NCBI GenBank assembly: GCA_045602425.1
Contig: JAZSBO010000026.1
Span: 1 to 64,000 of the forward strand
Direction: 5' to 3'
DNA length: 64,000 bases
Origin: RGIG9608 sp045602425
GTDB lineage: Bacteria > Bacteroidota > Bacteroidia > Bacteroidales > Paludibacteraceae
The notes below the pieces were generated by a model. That model worked only from the letters and a program-made list of their open reading frames with translations. It ran no database searches and was not told the origin of the DNA. The stretch's first letter is position 1. Every line of letters starts with the position of its first letter. Shown one piece after another: positions 24,688 through 33,293 of this stretch. The position numbers and the translations under genes are program-made.

Positions 24688-26442
24688 ATGAGTAAAACTA
24701 AACTACATACTAAAAAAGAAAGAATCGTTACTGCATTAACAATAACGATTCTAAAATCATCGTCCTTTATAACTCTACCGCAGACCTTCAAACGCCGTAG
24801 CACGACCACTAAACCTCGGCTCGTGTCTTACACGATAAATGGGATTTCAGCGAGGGCAAAGGTAAATCAATTTATTTATAAAACAAAACTTTTAGGCTTA
24901 ATAAATGATTTTAAGATAGATAATGCCGAAGATTTTATTGTAGCAATAGGAAAATGCTTCCCTCAACAAGTTGAAAAAGAAAGCAGAAATCCTGAAACTA
25001 ACTATAGCAGTAAATATCAGTTAGTAGATTTTCCTGAATTTGCTATTAAAATACTTTTCCGCATTTCTAATCATAATATAAATTGCAACAATATAACAGA
25101 TGATGTAGAAGAAGCATATAGCATTGCTATTAAGAGTAAAAGTAGCGAATATACTTTCAAACCAAATGCTTTGACCGTAACGGAATATGTTTTCTTTACT
25201 GAAAATTGCGATCGTAATCGTTATAAACGTATTGCAGAAAATCTTTTGTCTTTTGCCGAAACAAGCGTTTGGGACAATAATTATGTACCAGCAGATAAAA
25301 TAAACATTTCTCCAAAAGAATCGTTAGATGGAATTGATGAAGATTTTGCAGACAAAGAAAGCAACGGAACATTCAGTTTTGCTCTTCATCTTGCCAAACT
25401 CTATGAGAAAGGAGAAAAACTCGATTGGCTAAAAGCAAAGAAAATAGCAAAAGACTTTTATATATCTACTGAAACAGAGATTATGCAATCTTGTGAACTC
25501 GCTATTGTGCTTGAATCTCGCAGAATTGCACAAAACGGAAATTCAATTCGCCAACAATACGAAGAATTGAAAGACTTGTACGAACGTCAAGTAAATATAA
25601 AACCACTTGACACAAAAAGTAAAGTATTGCAACAATACTCAACTCCTTGTCCGTTAGCATATCTTTTAGGCACCTTTATTAAAGGTTCATCAAGCAGAAA
25701 AGAGAGATACTTTGAACCATCGGCAGGTAATGGTATGCTCACTATAGCATTGCCTGAAGATAAAACTTGTGTAAACGAAATTGACGAAGTAAGAATAAGC
25801 AATCTTCAATCTCAAAACTTTGCAAGTGTGTGGAATTTCGACAGCTCTAACATTAAGAATTTCCAAAAAGAAGAAATCGGCACTTACAAAGGAGTTATCA
25901 CGAATCCACCTTTTGGGAAATTGGAACGCAAGGAACAAATATCTCGCAATGGTTGGGACATTAACACACTTGACTATAAAATGGCAATATATGCTCTTGA
26001 CACAATGTTAGATAATGGCAGATGTGCAATTATTGTTGGTGGTAAAATGTGGAATGCCTATTGGAAACCAATATCATCAAGCAACTCGGACAAAGAAGTT
26101 TTATTCGGACAATTCAAAACCTTTCTCGGCTATTTGTATGCTCAATACAATGTAGTAGATGTGATTTATATTGACGGAGAGAATATATATCGCAAACAAG
26201 GTACTCAATATCCTATTGTTGTTATTCTCGTGGACGGACGACACGAATACAACGAAAGCAATAAACCTAACTACGTGTTTGATAAAAACAGAGATAAGAT
26301 ACTAACGACATTCGACCAAATCTTTGACCGAATTTTCCCTTATCTCGAAAAAAATGATAACGATAAAGAAGAAGAAAAAAGAGCAAAAGCCTTATTCTTC
26401 AAACAAAAAATGCAATCTGTTAAATTACCATCTTTAGAATAA
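24688..26442 (+). CDS. N6-adenine-methylase-like protein (paired with the SNO helicase)
   Basis: Residues about 340-410 hold the SAM-binding motif (FEPSAGNGML) and the catalytic NPPF (GVITNPPFGKLE) of gamma-type N6-adenine methylases. An N-terminal helical region of about 330 residues precedes them. In phage P1, DarB joins a methylase-like domain to a DEAD-type helicase in one internal head protein that blocks type I restriction; here the two parts are adjacent genes. The start is uncertain: the only in-frame ATG (24688) lies before a minus-strand RNA gene that overlaps the first 55 codons, and those codons look low in complexity. A non-ATG start after 24870 is possible. Confidence 0.75.
   Translation: MSKTKLHTKKERIVTALTITILKSSSFITLPQTFKRRSTTTKPRLVSYTINGISARAKVNQFIYKTKLLGLINDFKIDNAEDFIVAIGKCFPQQVEKESRNPETNYSSKYQLVDFPEFAIKILFRISNHNINCNNITDDVEEAYSIAIKSKSSEYTFKPNALTVTEYVFFTENCDRNRYKRIAENLLSFAETSVWDNNYVPADKINISPKESLDGIDEDFADKESNGTFSFALHLAKLYEKGEKLDWLKAKKIAKDFYISTETEIMQSCELAIVLESRRIAQNGNSIRQQYEELKDLYERQVNIKPLDTKSKVLQQYSTPCPLAYLLGTFIKGSSSRKERYFEPSAGNGMLTIALPEDKTCVNEIDEVRISNLQSQNFASVWNFDSSNIKNFQKEEIGTYKGVITNPPFGKLERKEQISRNGWDINTLDYKMAIYALDTMLDNGRCAIIVGGKMWNAYWKPISSSNSDKEVLFGQFKTFLGYLYAQYNVVDVIYIDGENIYRKQGTQYPIVVILVDGRHEYNESNKPNYVFDKNRDKILTTFDQIFDRIFPYLEKNDNDKEEEKRAKALFFKQKMQSVKLPSLE
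24712..24852 (-). ncRNA. Structured small RNA on the minus strand
   Basis: A promoter (24887-24857) is followed on the minus strand by about 100 bases of roughly 50% GC, far above its surroundings, and then by a textbook terminator: 10-bp stem AGAATCGTTA/TAACGATTCT (24752-24721) and TTCTTTTTT. The body can fold: TCGTGT/ACACGA hairpin (24835-24821), a CCTCG/CGAGG pairing around it, or alternatively GCCG/CGGC (24819-24793). The transcript is about 140 nt, antisense to the 5' end of the methylase-like frame. No known RNA family is recognised. Confidence 0.75.
24857..24887 (-). promoter_or_regulatory. Near-perfect minus-strand promoter for the small RNA
   Basis: On the minus strand TTTG (24887-24884), exactly 19 bp, then TACCTTTG (24864-24857): a full match to the Bacteroidetes consensus. 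No protein gene lies downstream on that strand, so it serves the small RNA. Confidence 0.8.
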
Positions 26443-26462
26443 AATAGATAAAATATATAATT

Positions 26463-29400
26463 ATGAAACTTATTGAAATTCAAAGACATTTTTTTCGTAT
26501 TAAAGGCGAAGAACAAAAAGTATGGTTTTGCACCGAAGCAGAAACAGATTCAAACCTTAACGTAATTGTAGTAAAGTACATTCGTGCGAACAAATCATTG
26601 ACTTTGCCTGAAAATTGGCAAACAATGAGAACAATGGCGTTACGAGGTAAGGATATAAAAAAAATCGTATCTATTGAAGATGGATTAGGTATGCCATACA
26701 TTCCTGCTTCTCATATCAAAAAACTTGATACACAAGTACCTGATTCTATGGGTGATGACACACACGAAGCATTACGTAAACTAACAAAGGCTGTTGGTGG
26801 TAATGTAACAGATTTTGTATGCGAAAGACTACAATGGAGTAGAGATGAAGTTGAAGATAGATTGTTTGCCGAACAAGTGGACTCTGTTGCTCTTGCGATT
26901 TACAATATGGAAGCAAGAAACCAAGCAATCATCATTGGCGACCAAACAGGTATCGGCAAAGGACGTATGGCAGCTTGTTTGATTCGCTATGCTTACATAC
27001 AAGGGAAAAAGGCAGTTTTCATTACTGAAAAACCTAATCTTTTTACAGATATATACCGAGATTTGAAAGATATAGGTTGTGCTTCTCTTAAACCTTTCAT
27101 TGTGAATTGCGACCCCAAAGCAAATATAACAGAAATGAACGATGATGATGAAATAGTAACTATATACAAACCATTATCGGACAAAAAGAAATATGCTTCT
27201 ATCATCAATAGTAAACGAATACCTAACGAATACGACTATGTTCTTGCGACTTATTCGCAATTCACGACACCAAAACGTGATGCCGAAAAAATAAATTTCT
27301 TGCAATCTATTGTCGGAGATTGTACGCTAATTCTTGATGAAGCACACAATGCAGGCGGTAGTGCAAAAGGTGGTTTCCCTGATAAAGAAGGGAAACAAAA
27401 AGTTGTAGGTTCTAACACCTTTCAAACATTCTCTAAGTGCGTAAAAGAAGCTCAAAATGTATGTTTCTTATCGGCAACTTTTGCAAAACGTCCTGACAAT
27501 ATGCCACTTTTCGCAATGCGTACTTGTATATCGGAAGCAGAATTACCTGATAGCGAACTTATTGATTCTATTTCTAAAGGTGGAGAAGCTTTGCAAGAGA
27601 TTATATCAAGCGAGTTGGTACACGAAGGACAAATGCTTCGTAGGGAACGTACATACGATGGAATAAAAGTTAATTACATATATCTTGACGAAAACGGAGA
27701 AAAAGAATTTGGAGTACCTAATTTAGAAAAGGAACACCGAATAATGTCGGACAATATCACAACATTGATTCGTGATATTATCGCATTTGAAAAAAGGTAT
27801 ATTTCTCCAATGATAGAGGGTATGAACGATGACTTGGCAGAAGAAGGAGAAAGTGCAGATTCTTCCAACAAAGATTTAGGAGTTAATCGTGTATCATATT
27901 TCTCAAAAGTATTCAACCTTATCAATCAAGTGTTGTTTGCAATTAAAGCCGAAGCAGTGGCAGACCACACCATACGTAGATTGAAAGAGGGTAAAAAAGC
28001 AGTTGTTGCTTTTGCGTCAACTTTTGAATCAATGTATTCGGACTTAAAAATAGATACAGGACAAAAACAAATTGGTAACGAAGAAATAAAAACAGACTAT
28101 TCTGTTGCATTGCTTCGTGGACTTGAATCGACTTTGCGTTATACTGTAAGAACGGGGAAAAACAAAGTTGAAGCACATTCTTTCAAATTCGATGATTTAA
28201 GCATTGAGGCACAAAATGCCTATCTTGATTTGGAAAAAAGCATAAAAAATACAACCACAGGCATAACAATATCTCCTATTGATATTATTATTCGAAAAAT
28301 TGAGAGAGCTGGTTATGTATGTTCGGAAGTTACAGGACGTTCTACACGAGTAGAATTTACCAATGAACAAGGAACAAGAGGAAAAATAGTGCCAAGAAAA
28401 AAAGAAAAAGCAAATGTTGCTTTTGCTAAATTCCAAAACAATCAATCGGACGTATTGCTTATCAATACAAGTGGTTCAACAGGTGCTTCAGCTCACGCTA
28501 CAAACAAAGGCACAAATTTGAAACGAGAAGAAGTAAAACCACGAGTAATGATTATTGCTCAATACGAACTAAACGTATCAACAGAAGTTCAAAAACGTGG
28601 ACGAATAAATAGGACAGGACAATTCCCTGAACTACCACCATCATACGACTACTTGATTTCTGCAATTCCTGCCGAAAAACGTATGATGATGATGTTGCAA
28701 AAGAAATTACGTTCACTTGACGCAAATACTGCTTCTAATCAAAAGAACTCTACAAGCGTTATTGATACGGACGACTTTATCAACAAGTATGGAGATGAAA
28801 TCGTAATGGCATATATGCGAGATAATGAAGATTTCACTTGGGATATAGGCGACCCATTTTTCCTTTTTCACGATAGACCTAAAAATGTAAAAATAAACGA
28901 TACTGATGTTGCCAAAAGAGTAACAGGTCGTGTTGCTATTTTGGATTCGGAAAAACAAGAAGATTTTTACAACAATGTTCTTGGAAATTACAAACAGAAA
29001 ATCAATCAACTAAAGAATCGTGGAGAGTATGATTTGGAAGTAGAAGCAATGAAACTGAATGCAGAATTTGTGCGTGAAACTGCACTACTTGCTCGTACAA
29101 ATGGAAATTCAGTATTTGCAGATGCCGCTTACAAAGGTGTGTATGAATGCGATGTTTTACGAAAACCATACACAAAAGAAGTTGTAATGTCGTTATTGAG
29201 CAAAGCAACTTTAGGTAAAGACGCAAAAGAACTTTCTAAAAAACTTGCAGACGAGTTTAGAAATTCTATTCAAGAAGAATGCGACAAAAGATTAGAAGAG
29301 ATAGAAGAACAAAAACAACGTGATTTACAATCTATTCACAACTCTCCTAAATACCAAAAATTAGTTGACAATGGAGATAGAACTTGGGCAGAGATTGAAA

Positions 29401-30581
29401 AAGAAATTTCTCAAAAACACGAAGATAAGAAAAACAAGAAAAAAGCTGAATCACAAACCAAATCTTATAAATCTTATGTGATAGAGTTTTTTTATGCAGG
29501 TCGTTGTTGTTTGGTTGATGGACTTACCAAAGCAGTCTGTTTAGGTGCAGATGTCAATCGTAAAGCCAACAATCCTATGGCTCCGTCAAATATCACTATA
29601 TCTTTTGCAGTCGCAGATAGCACTCGTTCTTTGGACTACAACATAGCAGAAGAAGGTTACAAGAAATTGCTTGAAGTAAAAGACTTTACAGATAACTTTT
29701 GGCGAAACAACTCTTGGAAAGACCTTGACAAAGATATTGTTGAATCTTGGGATAATATAACCAAAGAAGCAACTGCAAATAGAGAGTTACGAGATATTAT
29801 TACAGGCAACATTCTCAAAGGGTTTGACAAAGCAGGAGATGGTGCAAAACTCATTTCTTTCACAATGAAAGACGGAACAATAAAAAAAGGAATTTTATTG
29901 CCTAAAAATGATAACAATAGCAAAGGTGGTGGAATTGTTGTTGCATTCAAGAAATACCCAATAAAAAAATGCAAACACATTCTAAAACAATGGTCGGAAC
30001 TAAAAGATACAGATAGCATTTTATCATTGAGTTATGGCTTTTTCATCTTTTGCGATACAAGAGGTTCTCTATATCTTGCTATTGATGCTAAATCTAATGG
30101 AAAAGCCATTAAGGACATTATAAACAACCCTATATGGTTAAGTTTTGGTGGACGAGGATTTTACAGAGGTTGGGATAGTCGAGTTTGGAAATATGTTAAA
30201 CAAGTTGAATTATATTCTTATTGGAAAAATCCAAACGGATTAGATGATGAACTTCTTGATAAAATAGTAAACGCAATAGATTCTGTTGGACTTTCAGTAG
30301 AATTGAACGCACAACAAGCAGAACAATTCTTTGAAGAAGATACAACCTCTCCTCAAGAAAAATCTTCCGAATGGAAGAAAATTCCTTGCAACGAAAAGAA
30401 CATTCCACAAAGTAGTAGTAGCAAGAAAAACGAAAGAAAAGATGATGAAAAAGTAGATAAATCAAAGAAAAAATTATCTAACGATAAAGAAAAACGAATA
30501 AGACTAATTTTTTACAAAATGAAAGCAAAAAATGCAGAGTTGAAAAGATTAAAATTAGAAGAAAAAGTAAATAACAATTAA
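26463..30581 (+). CDS. Strawberry-notch (SNO) type helicase, 1372 aa
   Basis: A superfamily 2 helicase of the strawberry-notch group: Walker A in GDQTGIGKGR (159-168), Walker B in LILDEAHN (about 290), motif III FLSATFAKR (about 338), and motif VI QKRGRINRTGQ (about 710), the phrase that marks this group. The C-terminal 500 residues hold basic helices and a lysine-rich tail. It may move along or remodel double-stranded DNA. In P1 the equivalent of this domain is part of DarB, which is injected with the DNA and protects against restriction. Position at the end of the late operon, after the lysis genes, fits a virion-borne protein. Confidence 0.88.
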   Translation: MKLIEIQRHFFRIKGEEQKVWFCTEAETDSNLNVIVVKYIRANKSLTLPENWQTMRTMALRGKDIKKIVSIEDGLGMPYIPASHIKKLDTQVPDSMGDDTHEALRKLTKAVGGNVTDFVCERLQWSRDEVEDRLFAEQVDSVALAIYNMEARNQAIIIGDQTGIGKGRMAACLIRYAYIQGKKAVFITEKPNLFTDIYRDLKDIGCASLKPFIVNCDPKANITEMNDDDEIVTIYKPLSDKKKYASIINSKRIPNEYDYVLATYSQFTTPKRDAEKINFLQSIVGDCTLILDEAHNAGGSAKGGFPDKEGKQKVVGSNTFQTFSKCVKEAQNVCFLSATFAKRPDNMPLFAMRTCISEAELPDSELIDSISKGGEALQEIISSELVHEGQMLRRERTYDGIKVNYIYLDENGEKEFGVPNLEKEHRIMSDNITTLIRDIIAFEKRYISPMIEGMNDDLAEEGESADSSNKDLGVNRVSYFSKVFNLINQVLFAIKAEAVADHTIRRLKEGKKAVVAFASTFESMYSDLKIDTGQKQIGNEEIKTDYSVALLRGLESTLRYTVRTGKNKVEAHSFKFDDLSIEAQNAYLDLEKSIKNTTTGITISPIDIIIRKIERAGYVCSEVTGRSTRVEFTNEQGTRGKIVPRKKEKANVAFAKFQNNQSDVLLINTSGSTGASAHATNKGTNLKREEVKPRVMIIAQYELNVSTEVQKRGRINRTGQFPELPPSYDYLISAIPAEKRMMMMLQKKLRSLDANTASNQKNSTSVIDTDDFINKYGDEIVMAYMRDNEDFTWDIGDPFFLFHDRPKNVKINDTDVAKRVTGRVAILDSEKQEDFYNNVLGNYKQKINQLKNRGEYDLEVEAMKLNAEFVRETALLARTNGNSVFADAAYKGVYECDVLRKPYTKEVVMSLLSKATLGKDAKELSKKLADEFRNSIQEECDKRLEEIEEQKQRDLQSIHNSPKYQKLVDNGDRTWAEIEKEISQKHEDKKNKKKAESQTKSYKSYVIEFFYAGRCCLVDGLTKAVCLGADVNRKANNPMAPSNITISFAVADSTRSLDYNIAEEGYKKLLEVKDFTDNFWRNNSWKDLDKDIVESWDNITKEATANRELRDIITGNILKGFDKAGDGAKLISFTMKDGTIKKGILLPKNDNNSKGGGIVVAFKKYPIKKCKHILKQWSELKDTDSILSLSYGFFIFCDTRGSLYLAIDAKSNGKAIKDIINNPIWLSFGGRGFYRGWDSRVWKYVKQVELYSYWKNPNGLDDELLDKIVNAIDSVGLSVELNAQQAEQFFEEDTTSPQEKSSEWKKIPCNEKNIPQSSSSKKNERKDDEKVDKSKKKLSNDKEKRIRLIFYKMKAKNAELKRLKLEEKVNNN

Positions 30582-30592
30582 ATTTTATAATT

Positions 30593-31966
30593 ATGATAAC
30601 AATTAGTAACATTAACGAGAAATGGGAAGAAATTAAACCAAAATTGTCTCCCGAAATAGTCAGATATGTATATGACGTTTGCTTTTTAGAAATGGCAGAA
30701 GAATGGGAAGAAATAAAAGATATTGCCGATGATGAAATTATTAAAATTAAAGATGATACTCTTAAGTTAATTAACACAAATTTGTCAAAAGCAGAAGATC
30801 ACCAAAAAGAGCCAAAAGAAAAGAAAGCTCCAAAACCTAAAAAAGAACCAAAGGCAAAAGAACCGAAAGCAAAGAAAGAGAAAAAAGAGTTTTCAGGTGA
30901 GTATGTAGAATCTATGCCTATTGAAGTGGCTATCATTAAACGATATTGCGGACTAAACGGCAAGCAAATATCAAATGCAAAGGAAACTGCAAGAAAAATA
31001 CTTGCTGCACTACAAAAAGCAATTATCGAAAAGAAAATTCGCAAAACTTCTTCTTATGCAGACATTATAATGAAGATACAAAAGAATCTTATTTCAATTC
31101 TTGATGCAAAAGGTTCTGTAACAATAGATATAGAAAATATTGATACGTTGAAAGAGATATGCAAAGATTATAAAGTAATGCCAAATGTTCAACTTATCAA
31201 ATCTTATATTGCTATACAAGGTAAAGAGAGAGTAAAAGATAAGGCAAAAATTTTGTTGTCAAAGGTTGAAAAATCTGCCGACACACACTACCAACACGAA
31301 TTTGACATCATCAAAAAATCACTTGAAAATTATATCAATGACAAAACAGATACTCCTGAAATATCCGCACAAGCATTAGCAGGACTTTATGGACTTGCAG
31401 GAATTGAAACCACATACACAAGTGGTAAAGCTGTAAGCAGTCAGCAATTTTTAGGTTCTGTGTTTTCTCCTTTGAATTTTAGTGGTAAGTGGCTAAAACT
31501 AATAGGACAACCATCGGAACCATTCAAACTGATGATTTATGGGAAAGCAGGTAGTGGAAAAAGTACACTTGCCTTGCAGTTTGCAAAATACATTGCAAGT
31601 AGTCAAAATAAGAAAGTATTGTACGTTGCACACGAAGAAGGATTTTCGTACACCTTACAAGAAAAAATGCGTAGATTGAATTTGGCGGACAAAAACTTAT
31701 CAATTATTGATACTTTGCCAAACAATTTTAACGGATACGATTACGTTTTTATAGATTCAATCAACTCGTTAGGTTTAGAAGCAGAAGATTTGAGAAAGAT
31801 GAATAAAGACAAGTCTTATGTATATATATTCCAAAGCACAAAAGACGGGAACTTTAGAGGTTCACAAGAATTTGAACACGATGTAGATACTTCTATCTTG
31901 GTTGAAAATATGATAGCAGTAGCTCGTAAAAATCGTTTCGGTGGCAAAGAGAGTGTGAGTGTTTAG
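30593..31966 (+). CDS. RecA/RadA-type P-loop ATPase with lysine-proline-rich linker
   Basis: The C-terminal 170 residues are a RecA-like ATPase: Walker A in YGKAGSGKSTLALQFAK (about 317), a RadA-like HEEG phrase (about 345), and Walker B in YVFIDSINSLG (about 385). Before it lie about 200 residues of helices, and residues 65-100 are rich in Lys and Pro (KEPKEKKAPKPKKEPKAKE). It could help recombination or replication as a RadA-like helper, or serve as a genome-packaging motor, since the element shows no terminase. The Walker B fits RadA/DnaB-type proteins better than FtsK/A32-type packaging ATPases. It ends the late operon. Confidence 0.7.
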   Translation: MITISNINEKWEEIKPKLSPEIVRYVYDVCFLEMAEEWEEIKDIADDEIIKIKDDTLKLINTNLSKAEDHQKEPKEKKAPKPKKEPKAKEPKAKKEKKEFSGEYVESMPIEVAIIKRYCGLNGKQISNAKETARKILAALQKAIIEKKIRKTSSYADIIMKIQKNLISILDAKGSVTIDIENIDTLKEICKDYKVMPNVQLIKSYIAIQGKERVKDKAKILLSKVEKSADTHYQHEFDIIKKSLENYINDKTDTPEISAQALAGLYGLAGIETTYTSGKAVSSQQFLGSVFSPLNFSGKWLKLIGQPSEPFKLMIYGKAGSGKSTLALQFAKYIASSQNKKVLYVAHEEGFSYTLQEKMRRLNLADKNLSIIDTLPNNFNGYDYVFIDSINSLGLEAEDLRKMNKDKSYVYIFQSTKDGNFRGSQEFEHDVDTSILVENMIAVARKNRFGGKESVSV

Positions 31967-31994
31967 TTTATATTTTATCTGTTTATTGAAGAAA

Positions 31995-32019
31995 GGAGGG
32001 AATTTTTCTCTCCTTTTTT
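31995..32019 (+). terminator. Terminator at the end of the late operon
   Basis: An 8-bp stem GGAGGGAA/TTCTCTCC with one G-T pair, a 3-base loop and six T. It lies 28 bases after the ATPase stop and before the Fic promoter. Confidence 0.85.
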
Positions 32020-32073
32020 GTTGTATAAAAATAATTGCTTTTATTTATTCGCATCATTTTTTGAATAGAATAA

Positions 32074-32104
32074 TTTGTTTATTTACATCATTGTATTACC
32101 TTTG
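32074..32104 (+). promoter_or_regulatory. Bacteroidetes promoter for the Fic gene
   Basis: TTTG (32074-32077), 19 bp, then TACCTTTG (32097-32104) is a full consensus match. The ATG at 32109 is 5 bases after the -7 box, so the mRNA would begin at or very near the start codon. Confidence 0.85.
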
Positions 32105-32108
32105 TATT

Positions 32109-33212
32109 ATGAAATATATATGGCAACAGCCCACTTGGGCAAAATTCACTTGGGATAACAATAAGTTAATAACTCCCTTGTCTGAAGTAAGGAATTTAGA
32201 GGGTCGTGTACTTGGTTTGATGAGTAGTTTGGGTTTTTCTACTAAAAATAACACTTCACTTGACGTAATGGTAGAAGATATACTACGCTCTTCTGAAATA
32301 GAGGGAATGTTGCTCAACGAAGAAAAAGTCCGCTCTTCTATTGCTCGTCATCTTGGTATCGAAACTGAAGGACTTTTGGAACCCGATTACTATACGGAAG
32401 GAGTTGTTCAAATTATGATTGATGCAGTGCATAATAACAATCAACCACTTACTCACGAAAGATTGTTTAATTGGCACGCAGCACTTTTTCCTACAGGTCG
32501 TAGTGGTATGCACCGTATAACGGTTGCTACTTATCGTATAGGGGAAGAACCTATGCAAATAGTATCAGGAGCAATGGGACGAGAACGAGTTCACTATGAA
32601 GCTCCTGATTCAAAGTTTGTTCCTACAATGATGAATGAGTTTTTAGAATGGGTAAATTCTTCTCAAGATATAGACCCAATTTTGAAAGCTGCTATTGCTC
32701 ATCTTTGGTTCGTAGCGATACACCCATTTGATGACGGGAATGGACGTTTGACAAGGACTATAACAGATATGTTATTAGCAAAAGCCGATGGTGTACCACA
32801 TCGCTATTATAGTATGTCGGCTGAAATTCTTCGCGAACGTAAAACATACTATGAGATATTAGAAAAGACAACAACAGGAAGTATGGATATAACCTCTTGG
32901 CTTGAATGGTTTTTACAAATACTTCGCAAAGCGATTATTCGTTCAGAAGAGACTATTCAGAAAGTGATAAAAAAATCTTCATTTTGGCAACAATATAGAG
33001 AAGTTGCAATGAATGAACGACAGGTAAAGATTGTCAATATGTTATGGGAAGATTTCAAAGGAAAATTAACTACTTCAAAATGGGCAAAAATCACAAAAAC
33101 ATCTCAAGCGACTGCTTTACGTGATATAACTGACTTGATTGAAAAAGGAGTATTGGTAACGGCAAATGAAGGAGGAAGAAGTACTAACTACTTACTAAAT
33201 GATAATTTTTGA
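32109..33212 (+). CDS. Fic-domain protein with DUF4172 and winged helix
   Basis: The N-terminal DUF4172 region (MKYIWQQPTWAKFTWD) fixes the start at 32109. An inhibitory helix of the class II type lies near residue 60 (SSEIEG). The Fic catalytic loop HPFDDGNGRLTR is near residue 205, and a C-terminal winged helix ends the protein. It transfers AMP (or another nucleotide) from NTP to protein hydroxyl groups, kept in check by the inhibitory helix. It has its own promoter and lies between the operon-end terminator and the attachment site, as expected of a phage cargo (moron) gene expressed in the lysogen. The target is not evident. Confidence 0.88.
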   Translation: MKYIWQQPTWAKFTWDNNKLITPLSEVRNLEGRVLGLMSSLGFSTKNNTSLDVMVEDILRSSEIEGMLLNEEKVRSSIARHLGIETEGLLEPDYYTEGVVQIMIDAVHNNNQPLTHERLFNWHAALFPTGRSGMHRITVATYRIGEEPMQIVSGAMGRERVHYEAPDSKFVPTMMNEFLEWVNSSQDIDPILKAAIAHLWFVAIHPFDDGNGRLTRTITDMLLAKADGVPHRYYSMSAEILRERKTYYEILEKTTTGSMDITSWLEWFLQILRKAIIRSEETIQKVIKKSSFWQQYREVAMNERQVKIVNMLWEDFKGKLTTSKWAKITKTSQATALRDITDLIEKGVLVTANEGGRSTNYLLNDNF

Positions 33213-33221
33213 ACTCGTTAT

Positions 33222-33243
33222 ATGTGTGCAAAATGTGTGCAAA
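33222..33243 (+). repeat. Two tandem 11-bp repeats near the attachment site
   Basis: ATGTGTGCAAA occurs twice in direct tandem, perfectly. They lie 50 bases from the tRNA core, where integrase arm sites or excisionase sites of tyrosine-recombinase elements usually are. Confidence 0.7.
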
Positions 33244-33293
33244 ATACTAATTTTATACATTAACATTTTGATTAACTGCACTATTTTAGGTTT

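Noticed and set aside
30593..31966. DnaB-type replicative helicase for the RecA-like ATPase.
   Set aside because: The DnaB N-terminal domain and its later motifs are missing; RadA-like features fit better.
31959..32108. Upstream extension of the Fic frame giving 50 extra residues.
   Set aside because: It lies over a terminator and a perfect promoter, and DUF4172 proteins normally start at MKYIWQQP.
33222..33293. A remnant integrase gene between Fic and the tRNA fragment.
   Set aside because: Too short (about 80 bases), no open frame; the integrase must be outside the window.
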